Shown: in pieces, positions 50,086 to 57,241 of the stretch
How positions within the stretch are numbered: position 1 is the stretch's first letter
How the letters are laid out: every line of letters begins with the position of its first letter
Assembly: GCA_963803115.1 (NCBI GenBank)
Contig: CAWDLN010000006.1
Location: forward strand, 248,001-312,000
Length of the DNA stretch: 64,000 nt
Direction: 5' to 3'
Source: DATBGZ01 sp963803115
GTDB taxonomy: Bacteria; Actinomycetota; Actinomycetes; Mycobacteriales; Micromonosporaceae
Notes under the pieces: model-generated
Database searches by the model: none
Told to the model about the DNA's origin: nothing
What the model saw: the letters and a program-made list of their open reading frames with translations, nothing else
Made by a program: the position numbers and the translations under genes

Positions 50086-50634
50086 ATGCAAAATTCTGGC
50101 CCGCCGATCGTTCCTGGCCGACAGCCACAGATGCCGGCCCACCCGGTTGCCCCGCAGGTGCCCCGTCGGGGTTGGTGGGCCACGCTCAACCCCGTACCGA
50201 AGGCCTTTCTGATCATCGTCGGGATCGCAGTGGGGTTGTGCATTGCGCCGGCGGGGATCTTCGCGGTCGCTAACAGCGCGAGCCGCCCGGCAGCGACTGG
50301 AACGCCACCCACCAGCCGCTCGTCCGCCCGCAACGTGACGACGGCCATGGCTACCACCGCGGCGGCTGCACCGGTGCCATCGACAAGGTCGGCAGCCGCG
50401 CCATCGACAACGACGTCGAGGCCGGCGGTGGCGAATCCGCCACCCGCGACGTCGAAGCCGGTATCGCAGTGCGATCCGAACTACAGCGGTGCCTGCGTTC
50501 CGATCGCCAGCGACGTCGATTGTGCCGGTGGCTCCGGCAATGGTCCGGCCTATGTCCGCGGGCCCGTCTATGTGATCGGCCGGGATATCTACGGCCTTGA
50601 TACTGACCACGACGGCGTAGGGTGCGAGAACTGA
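50086..50634 (+). CDS. Membrane-anchored excalibur-domain protein
   Basis: 182 residues from ATG 50086. Pro-rich cytoplasmic N-terminus, one membrane helix (AFLIIVGIAVGLCIAPAGIFAVA), an Ala/Pro/Ser/Thr-rich stalk, and a C-terminal domain 'CDPNYSGACVPIASDVDCAGG...GPVYVIGRDIYGLDTDHDGVGCEN' with the excalibur-type calcium loop DTDHDGVGCE and four Cys. The domain is extracellular and often attached to surface nucleases; here it is alone. It precedes the PBP gene by 77 bp. Confidence 0.78.
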   Translation: MQNSGPPIVPGRQPQMPAHPVAPQVPRRGWWATLNPVPKAFLIIVGIAVGLCIAPAGIFAVANSASRPAATGTPPTSRSSARNVTTAMATTAAAAPVPSTRSAAAPSTTTSRPAVANPPPATSKPVSQCDPNYSGACVPIASDVDCAGGSGNGPAYVRGPVYVIGRDIYGLDTDHDGVGCEN

Positions 50635-50711
50635 CCCGAGGTGTGGGCGCGTGTAGTAACGCTCCTGTGTCGCGCTTGAGGCTTCCACCGGGGACGTGCA
50701 ACCGTTGACGC

Positions 50712-53700
50712 ATGGACCCCGGCAGATGGGCAGTCTGGCTCCGCACACTGCGCAAGCTCGGCCGCTCCGCCGCGGCCCGGACGGGCGCCGCAGCGACGAA
50801 TATCCATGTAAGCGTGGCTCGGGCCGGGGTCAGGCTTGGCGCGGTGGCGTCGAGGCGAGCGCGTGAACGGGCCGCCCGACGAGCCCGCGTCCGGCGGATC
50901 GCGGCGGCCGTGAGGGCGGTGCGGCTCGACGCCGCAGCCGTACGAGCAGCGGCGCAGAAGTCCGCCGAACTCGACGCGGCCACCGCGCTAGCGGCCACGC
51001 GCGCGGCGGCCGCCATCGACCGGATGACCGAAAAGCTCGATGACGTCGCGCGCCTTCCGGAACCCGAATCTCGGCCGGCCACCGGTTCGGTCGTCATGCC
51101 GCACAATCCCGCCTCCCCCGCCCCGGCATGGCTGGGCACGGCAGCGACGACCGTCTATGTGAGCGTGGCTCGGGTCGGGGTCAGGCTTGGCGCGGTGGCG
51201 TCTCGGCTTTCCCGCAAGCGGGCCGCCCGACGAGCACGGGCCAGGCGGGTCGCTGCGGCCGTGAAGGTGGTCCGGCTCAACGCCGCAACAGTACGAGCGG
51301 CGGCACGGACGTCCGCCCAACTCGAGGCGGCCAGCGCGCTAGCGGCCGCGCTGGCAGCGGCCGCCATCGACCGGATGGCCGAGAAGCTCGATGACGTCAC
51401 GCGCCTTCCGGAACCCGAAGTTCCGCCGGCCTCCGGGTTGGTCAGCGACGCCGCATCGGCCGCTAAGGTCTGGATGGAAAACGCAGCGACAACCACCAAG
51501 GCAAGGGTTGCTCGGGTCAGGACTCGGCTTGACGCTGTGGCGCCGCGGCTTGCGGGTAAACGGGCCGCCCGACGGGCGCGGGTCCGGCGGGTGGCGACGG
51601 CCTTGCAGACGGCCCGGCTCAACGCCGAAGCCGTACGAGTGGAGGCACAGAAGTCCGCCCAACTCGACGCGGCCACCGCGCTCGCCGCTACGCACGCGGC
51701 GGCCGCCATCGACAGGATGGCCGAACAGATCACTGACGCCATCCGCGTCCGGGAAGCTCAACAGAAAGCGGCCGCGCTAAGAGCCGCCCGCCGCCGACAG
51801 GCCGAGCGGCGAGGGATCATGCGTCTCATCGCCCGTGACCGAGCGCGGCGGACCCGTCGCCGTCGAGTTGTGCTCGCGCTGCTGGTCGCGCCAGTCGTGG
51901 CCGCAACTGGAGTCACGATCACCGCATACTTCATCGACGCGATTCCAATGCCGGACCAACTGGCACTGCCCGATTCCACGACCGTGTACTTCGCCGATGG
52001 CACGACTCCGATGGCCACGCTCGGTACCGAGAATCGCACGATCCTCAAATACGACGAGATGAATGACGCGGTGAAGCAGGCAATCGTTGCCGCCGAGGAC
52101 CGTACATTCTGGACGAACGCCGGTATCGATTTCTCCGGTGTGCTCCGGGCCGCGTGGAACAACGCTAGCGGCGGACCGACGCAGGGCGCGTCGACCATCA
52201 CCCAGCAGTACGCCCGCATTGTCGCCGACCTCGGCGACCTGACTTACGCTCGCAAAGCCCGCGAGGCCGTGCTGGCGTGGAAGCTGGACCACGCCTACTC
52301 CAAAGAGGACATCCTTGGGTTCTATTTGAACACCGTCGCGTTCGGCCGGGGCGCCTACGGAATCGAGGCCGCTGCGCAGACCTTCTTCGGCAAGACTGCC
52401 AAGCGGGCCACACCGGCTGATCAACAGGTGACGGTCGCCGAGGCGATGCTGCTCGCCAGCCTGGTGAAGCAGCCCGAACCGGACCCCGCCGATCCTGATT
52501 CGTTTCCGGGCTACGACCCTGGCCGAGGTGGCCGGGCAGCGGCCAACGCAATGACGCGGTGGGAGTACGTCCGCGACGGCATGGTGGCTCTCGGCTATCT
52601 GAGCAAGGAGGAGGCGGCGGACCTCGCATTTCCTCACACCGTCCGCGACCTCGCGGCGAGCATCCCGCAGAACGGTCTCGATCGTCCGACCGGACTCATC
52701 GTCAATCACGTCCTCAGTGAGCTTCGCCAACGCGAACCTTTCCGGGGCATGCCGGCCGACTACATCCGCAACGGCGGCTTTCGGATCGTGACCACCGTGG
52801 ACAAGCGGGCACAGGACGTCGCCGAGGCATCCGCCGACATTCGACGGCGGACGGCACCGGCCGTCGTACAAGGCCAGCCGGCCGATTGGCAGGCTGCGCT
52901 CGTCGCCGTCGAGCCCGGCACCGGACGGGTACTCGCGTACTACGGAGGCAACAACGGCAGCGGCGCGGATCACGCCGGATGGTTCATCGACGAGGATGGA
53001 CAAGCACGTGGGTTCGGCCAGCACCCACCCGGCTCATCATTCAAGGTCTACGACCTGGCAGAGGCGCTGCGGCAAGGAATCTCCTTGCAGTCGGTTTGGG
53101 ACTCACCATCCACAAAGGAGTTTCCCGCCAGCGGCCGGACGAATGGCTCGCAGGCAGGACCGGTCCGCAATGCGACGACGGCGCCATGTCAACCGACCTG
53201 CACCATCACGCAGGCGACCGTCGCGTCGTTGAACGTGACATTCTTCGACCTGACCGAGCGGCTTGGTCCGGCAAATGTGATCGACATGGCCAGCCGGGCG
53301 GGGATCGACTCAATGTGGACGGACCGGAGCGGAAATGATCCGGTCCGAGTCGACCTACGCGCACAGGCGGGCCAGGATGCGGTCGTGCGCTTCACCGACG
53401 GTCCGGACGCGCGCCTGTTCACCACCGAAGTCGGCATCGGACAGTACGGCGTGACGGTACTCGATCATGCCAACGGCATGGCGACTTTCGCTGCCGGTGG
53501 CAAACGCGCGCAGGCGCATTTCGTCCGGGAGGTAACCCAGGGGGGCGCACGGGTCTATGCCGAACAGCTCAGCCAATCCGATATCGGGCTCACCGAGCAG
53601 CAGGTGGACGAGCTGACCGCGACGCTGAGCCAGGTTCCTGCCGCGAAGCTCTCCAATGGTTGGGACGCCGCTGGGAAGACCGGCACCTGGCAAGCGGCCG

Positions 53701-53984
53701 CCAGCACCACCCGCAATGCCCACACGTGGATGGTTGGTTACACGAGAGCACTCGCGGTCGCGGTCTGGTTAGGAACCACCGATGGGGCGCCGCTGATCAC
53801 AAAGGACGGAAGCGCCGACGTCTTTGGCGCGACGCATGCCGCGACCATCTGGCGTCAATTCATGCTCGACGCGACGGCAAGCCTTGGCTTCGATCCGGCC
53901 TACCGCCAGTTCCGGACGCCCCAAGCTGCTGGAGCGCCGGCGCCCACGAATGCGCCGTCGGGCACGACCTCACCCACCCCATAG
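50712..53984 (+). CDS. Bifunctional penicillin-binding protein (GT51 + transpeptidase) with triple N-terminal repeat
   Basis: 1090 residues, against about 700-850 for typical class A PBPs. Residues 25-355 are three Arg/Ala-rich helical repeats of 114-117 residues. A basic segment and one membrane helix (about 386-408) follow, so the repeats are cytoplasmic. The GT51 domain has 'AAEDRTFWTNAGIDFSGVLRAA' and 'GASTITQQYARI'. The transpeptidase has the SxxK motif S775-S-F-K778 in 'HPPGSSFK', SxN as S839-L-N841 and K989-T-G991. All catalytic motifs look intact. No PASTA domain; Pro/Ala/Thr-rich tail. Function: cell-wall synthesis; the cytoplasmic extension could scaffold partners. Confidence 0.95.
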   Translation: MDPGRWAVWLRTLRKLGRSAAARTGAAATNIHVSVARAGVRLGAVASRRARERAARRARVRRIAAAVRAVRLDAAAVRAAAQKSAELDAATALAATRAAAAIDRMTEKLDDVARLPEPESRPATGSVVMPHNPASPAPAWLGTAATTVYVSVARVGVRLGAVASRLSRKRAARRARARRVAAAVKVVRLNAATVRAAARTSAQLEAASALAAALAAAAIDRMAEKLDDVTRLPEPEVPPASGLVSDAASAAKVWMENAATTTKARVARVRTRLDAVAPRLAGKRAARRARVRRVATALQTARLNAEAVRVEAQKSAQLDAATALAATHAAAAIDRMAEQITDAIRVREAQQKAAALRAARRRQAERRGIMRLIARDRARRTRRRRVVLALLVAPVVAATGVTITAYFIDAIPMPDQLALPDSTTVYFADGTTPMATLGTENRTILKYDEMNDAVKQAIVAAEDRTFWTNAGIDFSGVLRAAWNNASGGPTQGASTITQQYARIVADLGDLTYARKAREAVLAWKLDHAYSKEDILGFYLNTVAFGRGAYGIEAAAQTFFGKTAKRATPADQQVTVAEAMLLASLVKQPEPDPADPDSFPGYDPGRGGRAAANAMTRWEYVRDGMVALGYLSKEEAADLAFPHTVRDLAASIPQNGLDRPTGLIVNHVLSELRQREPFRGMPADYIRNGGFRIVTTVDKRAQDVAEASADIRRRTAPAVVQGQPADWQAALVAVEPGTGRVLAYYGGNNGSGADHAGWFIDEDGQARGFGQHPPGSSFKVYDLAEALRQGISLQSVWDSPSTKEFPASGRTNGSQAGPVRNATTAPCQPTCTITQATVASLNVTFFDLTERLGPANVIDMASRAGIDSMWTDRSGNDPVRVDLRAQAGQDAVVRFTDGPDARLFTTEVGIGQYGVTVLDHANGMATFAAGGKRAQAHFVREVTQGGARVYAEQLSQSDIGLTEQQVDELTATLSQVPAAKLSNGWDAAGKTGTWQAAASTTRNAHTWMVGYTRALAVAVWLGTTDGAPLITKDGSADVFGATHAATIWRQFMLDATASLGFDPAYRQFRTPQAAGAPAPTNAPSGTTSPTP
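50790..51770 (+). repeat. Three direct repeats of about 345 bp inside the PBP gene
   Basis: Units begin at GCAGCGAC at 50790, 51141 and 51483, spacings 351 and 342 bp. Shared protein landmarks in each: 'VARVGVRLGAVASR', 'RAARRARVRRVA', 'AAAQKSAQLDAATALAA' and 'AAAIDRMAEKL'. The first two units are more alike than either is to the third, suggesting stepwise duplication. Confidence 0.87.
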
Positions 53985-54042
53985 GCGGGACTACGCTTGG
54001 TCCTTCGAGCAACGAGAAGATCCGAGATTGCGGTGAGGCTAG

Positions 54043-54312
54043 ATGGCTGACGCTTCTACCCGTGACGTCGTTGTCGGGCTCCTGGTCGTGATCCTGGTGG
54101 CCATCGTTGTGGTGGCTTTGGCTCAGTGGCTCGCCAGCCGGCTTCGCGTAGAGGGCAGCCTGCAGATATTGGCGCGGTGCCGCGACGGCCACGTGTTCAA
54201 GACGCTCCTTGTTCCAATGTTGCTGCTGCCGGTTCCCCGTGTCGGTCTGGTTCAGTACCGGTATTGCCCGGTTGGACGGCACTGGACGTTCGTGGTGCTG
54301 ACCCGAGCGTGA
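54043..54312 (+). CDS. Small membrane protein with CxxGH / CPxGxHW ends
   Basis: 89 residues. One strong N-terminal membrane helix (VVVGLLVVILVAIVVVALAQWLA), then a short domain with 'RCRDGHVFKTLLVP' and 'YRYCPVGRHWTFV', a two-Cys/two-His layout that could bind zinc. Similar small proteins are common in streptomycetes and micromonosporas and have no known role. It follows the PBP gene by 58 bp in the same direction. Confidence 0.65.
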   Translation: MADASTRDVVVGLLVVILVAIVVVALAQWLASRLRVEGSLQILARCRDGHVFKTLLVPMLLLPVPRVGLVQYRYCPVGRHWTFVVLTRA

Positions 54313-54340
54313 AGCCGTGTGTAACGCCGGCAGGTCGCTC

Positions 54341-54808
54341 TCAACGCGGCCGCGGTAGATCGATCTGTACTCCGACGGTGTCGCGTGACTCCTGCAGCCA
54401 GGCGATCAGCTCATCGTCGATATCACTCTCTGAGCCGATCGGCACGGAGTGGGCCCGCCATCGGGGTCCGTAATCCACGGTCTTGAAGATTCGGGGGCTT
54501 TCCAGCCATCGGTGCAGCGCGAAGCTGGCGATGAACCCGTGCCTGCGCGGCGCGAGGCCGGCGAACCGGACTCGGGCCACGCAGACGAGCCGGGTCTTCT
54601 GGGGAATGACCTGGACGTCGCCGAGGGCGCGCAGCACCTCGACGTACCGCCGCGCGACCTCCAACGCCTGCTGGTCGGAGTTGGCGAAAAGGCTCTCGAG
54701 CGTGAACTGGCCGCACGAGTGCCACAGATTGCGGCTGACCAGCCTGGCGCCACATCTGGGGCAGATCCACAAGTCGGTGAGCCCCCGCTCGGCCGGGGTG
54801 TCGTCCAT
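54341..54808 (-). CDS. DUF5655-like protein with N-terminal zinc ribbon
   Basis: 155 residues. 'LWICPRCGARLVSRNLWHSCGQF' has CxxC plus a later Cys/His, a probable zinc knuckle. The rest, with 'LGDVQVIPQKTRLVCVARVRFAGL', matches the DUF5655 pattern, which has no assigned function. TACGCT lies 9 nt before the ATG. Convergent with the small membrane gene. Confidence 0.65.
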   Translation of the reverse strand: MDDTPAERGLTDLWICPRCGARLVSRNLWHSCGQFTLESLFANSDQQALEVARRYVEVLRALGDVQVIPQKTRLVCVARVRFAGLAPRRHGFIASFALHRWLESPRIFKTVDYGPRWRAHSVPIGSESDIDDELIAWLQESRDTVGVQIDLPRPR

Positions 54809-54832
54809 CTCACTGGCAGCGTAGACGCCCGC

Positions 54833-55624
54833 TTATCGGACCGGGTCTCGGTTATAGAGCGCCCTGGCCCAGAAGAATCCGACCACCGTGATCAGCACGC
54901 TCCACGCGGCACCGAGCCATGCGCTGTTGCCGATCGGGGTGCCGAGCAGTAGGCCGCGCAATGTCTCCGTCACCGGTGTGAACGGTTGGTACTCGGCGAA
55001 TACCCGCACCGCGGTCGGCATCGAGTCGGTTGGCACGAAGGCGCTGCCCAGGAATGGCAGGAGCAGCAGTGGCAGGGGCAGATTGCTCGCCGTCTCGACA
55101 CTCTTGCTCACCATTCCGAGGGCGACGCACAGCCAGGTGAGCGCGAAGCCGAACATCACCATCACACCAGCCGCGGCCACCCACTCGATGACCGTCGCCG
55201 TCGGCCGGAAACCCACGAGCAGGGCGATGCCGATTACGGCAAGGAGGCTGATGAGCACCTGGATCAGGCTGCCGACGACGTGTCCAGTGAGGACGGACGG
55301 ACGGAAGATCGCCATGGTCCGGAACCGAGCGATGATGCCCTCGGTCATGTCCATCGCTATCGAGATAGCGGTGCCATTGCCGGAGGACGCCAACGTCATG
55401 AGCAGGATCCCGGGCACGACATAGTTCGCGTACGCCGCTCGGCCCCCCGAAACACCGCCGAGTCCGTTGCCCAGCGTCCCGCCGAACACATACACAAACA
55501 GCAGGAGAAAGACGACGGGCATTCCGACGAGCATGAACGTGAGCACCGGGTAGCGCTTCATGTGCAGCACCTGCCGCCGCACCATCGTGCTGGAATCGCT
55601 GACTGCATAGGACAGAGCGCTCAT
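54833..55624 (-). CDS. ABC-2 type transporter permease (DrrB-like)
   Basis: 263 residues with six predicted membrane helices (for example PVLTFMLVGMPVVFLLLFVYV and VLISLLAVIGIALLVGF) and the ABC-2 signature 'PFTPVTETLRGLLLGTPIG'. It starts at ATG 55624, overlapping the ATPase stop (ATGA). Together they form a daunorubicin-resistance-like (DrrAB) exporter, used for drugs or lipids. No biosynthetic genes are nearby, so a resistance or general efflux role is likelier than product export. Confidence 0.93.
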   Translation of the reverse strand: MSALSYAVSDSSTMVRRQVLHMKRYPVLTFMLVGMPVVFLLLFVYVFGGTLGNGLGGVSGGRAAYANYVVPGILLMTLASSGNGTAISIAMDMTEGIIARFRTMAIFRPSVLTGHVVGSLIQVLISLLAVIGIALLVGFRPTATVIEWVAAAGVMVMFGFALTWLCVALGMVSKSVETASNLPLPLLLLPFLGSAFVPTDSMPTAVRVFAEYQPFTPVTETLRGLLLGTPIGNSAWLGAAWSVLITVVGFFWARALYNRDPVR

Positions 55625-56604
55625 CGCGCAAACTCCTTTGTACGGTCGATGGATCCGGGCTGGTTGGGGGCAGCCAAGTCGTCGGGTTGGCCGGTCAGAG
55701 CGAGGAATACGTCGTCGAGGTCAGGCAGGTGGATGGAAAGGCTTTCAATCTCGACTGAGGCGCGGTCCAGCTGATCGAGCAGCGTGCGCAGGGATCGGAT
55801 CCCGGCGTCGCTCGGGACCTGAAGCGTGAGCCCGTCTTCGTTGCGGGTCGAGCCTCCGAGAAGCCCGGCAGCGGCGTGGAGTCCAGCCAGGTCTCCGAAT
55901 TGCAGCAGGATGTGTCCTCCGGGCACGCGGCGCTTGAGCTCCTCGGGCGTGCCCGCGGCGATAAGCCGACCATGATCGAGGACGCCGACCCGATCGGCGA
56001 GCTGGTCGGCCTCGTCCAGGTACTGCGTCGTCAGGAAGATCGTGACGCCCTTGCCGACGAGACCTCGGATGATCTGCCACATCGTGCGACGACTACGGGG
56101 ATCGAGCCCAGTCGTCGGCTCGTCGAGGAAGATGACGCGCGGCGAGCCGACCAACGTCATGGCCAGGTCGAGGCGCCTCTTCATGCCGCCCGAATACGTG
56201 GCCACCGGCTTCGCCGCCGCGTCAATAAGGTCGAATTGGGCCAGCAGGTCGCCGATGCGTGACCTTCCCTCTCGCCGGCGAAGGTGGTTGAGGTCGGCCA
56301 TGAGGCGGAGGTTTTCCGTGCCGGTCAGGAGGTTGTCGACCGCGGAGAACTGCCCGGTCAAGCCGATCACCGACCGTACGGCGTCGGCGTCCCGCACCAC
56401 GTCATGGCCGCTCACCCACGCCTCGCCGCCGTCGGCGCCGATCAGCGTCGACAAGATGTGCACCATGGTCGTCTTGCCTGCGCCGTTAGGGCCGAGCAGC
56501 GCGAAAACCGTGGCCTCTGGAACCTCGAGGTCGATTCGATCAAGGACGACCTTGTCGCCGAACGACTTGCTCAGCCCGGTGACCGTGATGGCTGAGGTGG
56601 CCAT
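55621..56604 (-). CDS. ABC transporter ATP-binding protein (DrrA-like)
   Basis: 327 residues from ATG 56604. Walker A 'LLGPNGAGKTT', signature 'YSGGMKRRLDLAMTLVG', Walker B 'VIFLDEPTTGLD', H-loop region 'LTTQYLDEADQLADRV' and the DrrA C-terminal domain with 'SIHLPDLDDVFLALTG'. A longer form to 56859 is unlikely because it would cover the operator at 56623-56660. Expected to drive the adjacent permease. Confidence 0.95.
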   Translation of the reverse strand: MATSAITVTGLSKSFGDKVVLDRIDLEVPEATVFALLGPNGAGKTTMVHILSTLIGADGGEAWVSGHDVVRDADAVRSVIGLTGQFSAVDNLLTGTENLRLMADLNHLRRREGRSRIGDLLAQFDLIDAAAKPVATYSGGMKRRLDLAMTLVGSPRVIFLDEPTTGLDPRSRRTMWQIIRGLVGKGVTIFLTTQYLDEADQLADRVGVLDHGRLIAAGTPEELKRRVPGGHILLQFGDLAGLHAAAGLLGGSTRNEDGLTLQVPSDAGIRSLRTLLDQLDRASVEIESLSIHLPDLDDVFLALTGQPDDLAAPNQPGSIDRTKEFAR

Positions 56605-56622
56605 ATGAGCTCCCTTCTGTAT

Positions 56623-56660
56623 CGCGATGTATCGCGTTTCTTCTGAGACGATACATCGCG
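56623..56660. promoter_or_regulatory. Inverted-repeat operator of the DrrAB-like operon
   Basis: CGCGATGTATCG (56623-56634) and CGATACATCGCG (56649-56660) are perfect 12-bp arms 14 bp apart, 19 bp upstream of the ATPase start. The left arm itself lies in a double ATCGCG repeat. This looks like a PadR/TetR-type operator, but no such regulator is encoded nearby. Confidence 0.7.
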
Positions 56661-57241
56661 TTAGGGCAACGTCGTCAAGGTCCGACTTTGAAGACTTGAC
56701 GGACCTGGGAGCGATCCCAACGCGGTCTGGGATAAGGCGCAATAGGTAGGACATCGGTCCAGAAGGGATTCGGTTCGCATCCTCACGGTCTGTCATTGGC
56801 CTGTGGACGGCGGAGCCGGTTGGGTCGAACGGACAGAATTGCGCGCCGCGCGTGCTCAACCGCCGTTCAGCGGGTGTGCGCGGGCTTCCGGGTGTGGCAG
56901 CATCCTCCCTATCCCTGCGTACGTCACAGGTGCATGTCGATGGGAGCCGCGAAGATGCGATTCGGCCGGAGGCGTCGGGTAGTGGCCCGAGTTGTGATCG
57001 TGATGGCGATCGTGACTGCGGTCGTGGCGGGGGTCGCAGTCTGGGGTGGACAGTTCGTGCAGCTCGCCGAAATTACATGGGCCTATTCGGATCAGTGACA
57101 TAGGCGGGGGACGGGTCGCTGAGGAAGGCCAGAGGCCACGCTGATACATCAGGGCACAAGGGCCGACCGGCTGGGGCAGGTCGGCGCGACGAACATCGAC
57201 GGGGCTCCGCTGTCCGGCGCATCGCCGAGCGGCGAGGCACG
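56661..57241. other. Mostly non-coding region
   Basis: Between the DrrAB operator and the GGDEF/EAL gene. Apart from a possible 54-residue membrane peptide at 56934-57098 I see no gene, tRNA or strong repeat. Confidence 0.4.
56934..57098 (+). CDS. Possible small single-pass membrane peptide
   Basis: 54 residues: basic N-terminus (MRFGRRRR) then one hydrophobic helix (VVARVVIVMAIVTAVVAGVAVW) and a short tail. The composition is that of a genuine membrane peptide, but there is only a weak ribosome site and no family. Start could also be 56955. Confidence 0.3.
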   Translation: MSMGAAKMRFGRRRRVVARVVIVMAIVTAVVAGVAVWGGQFVQLAEITWAYSDQ

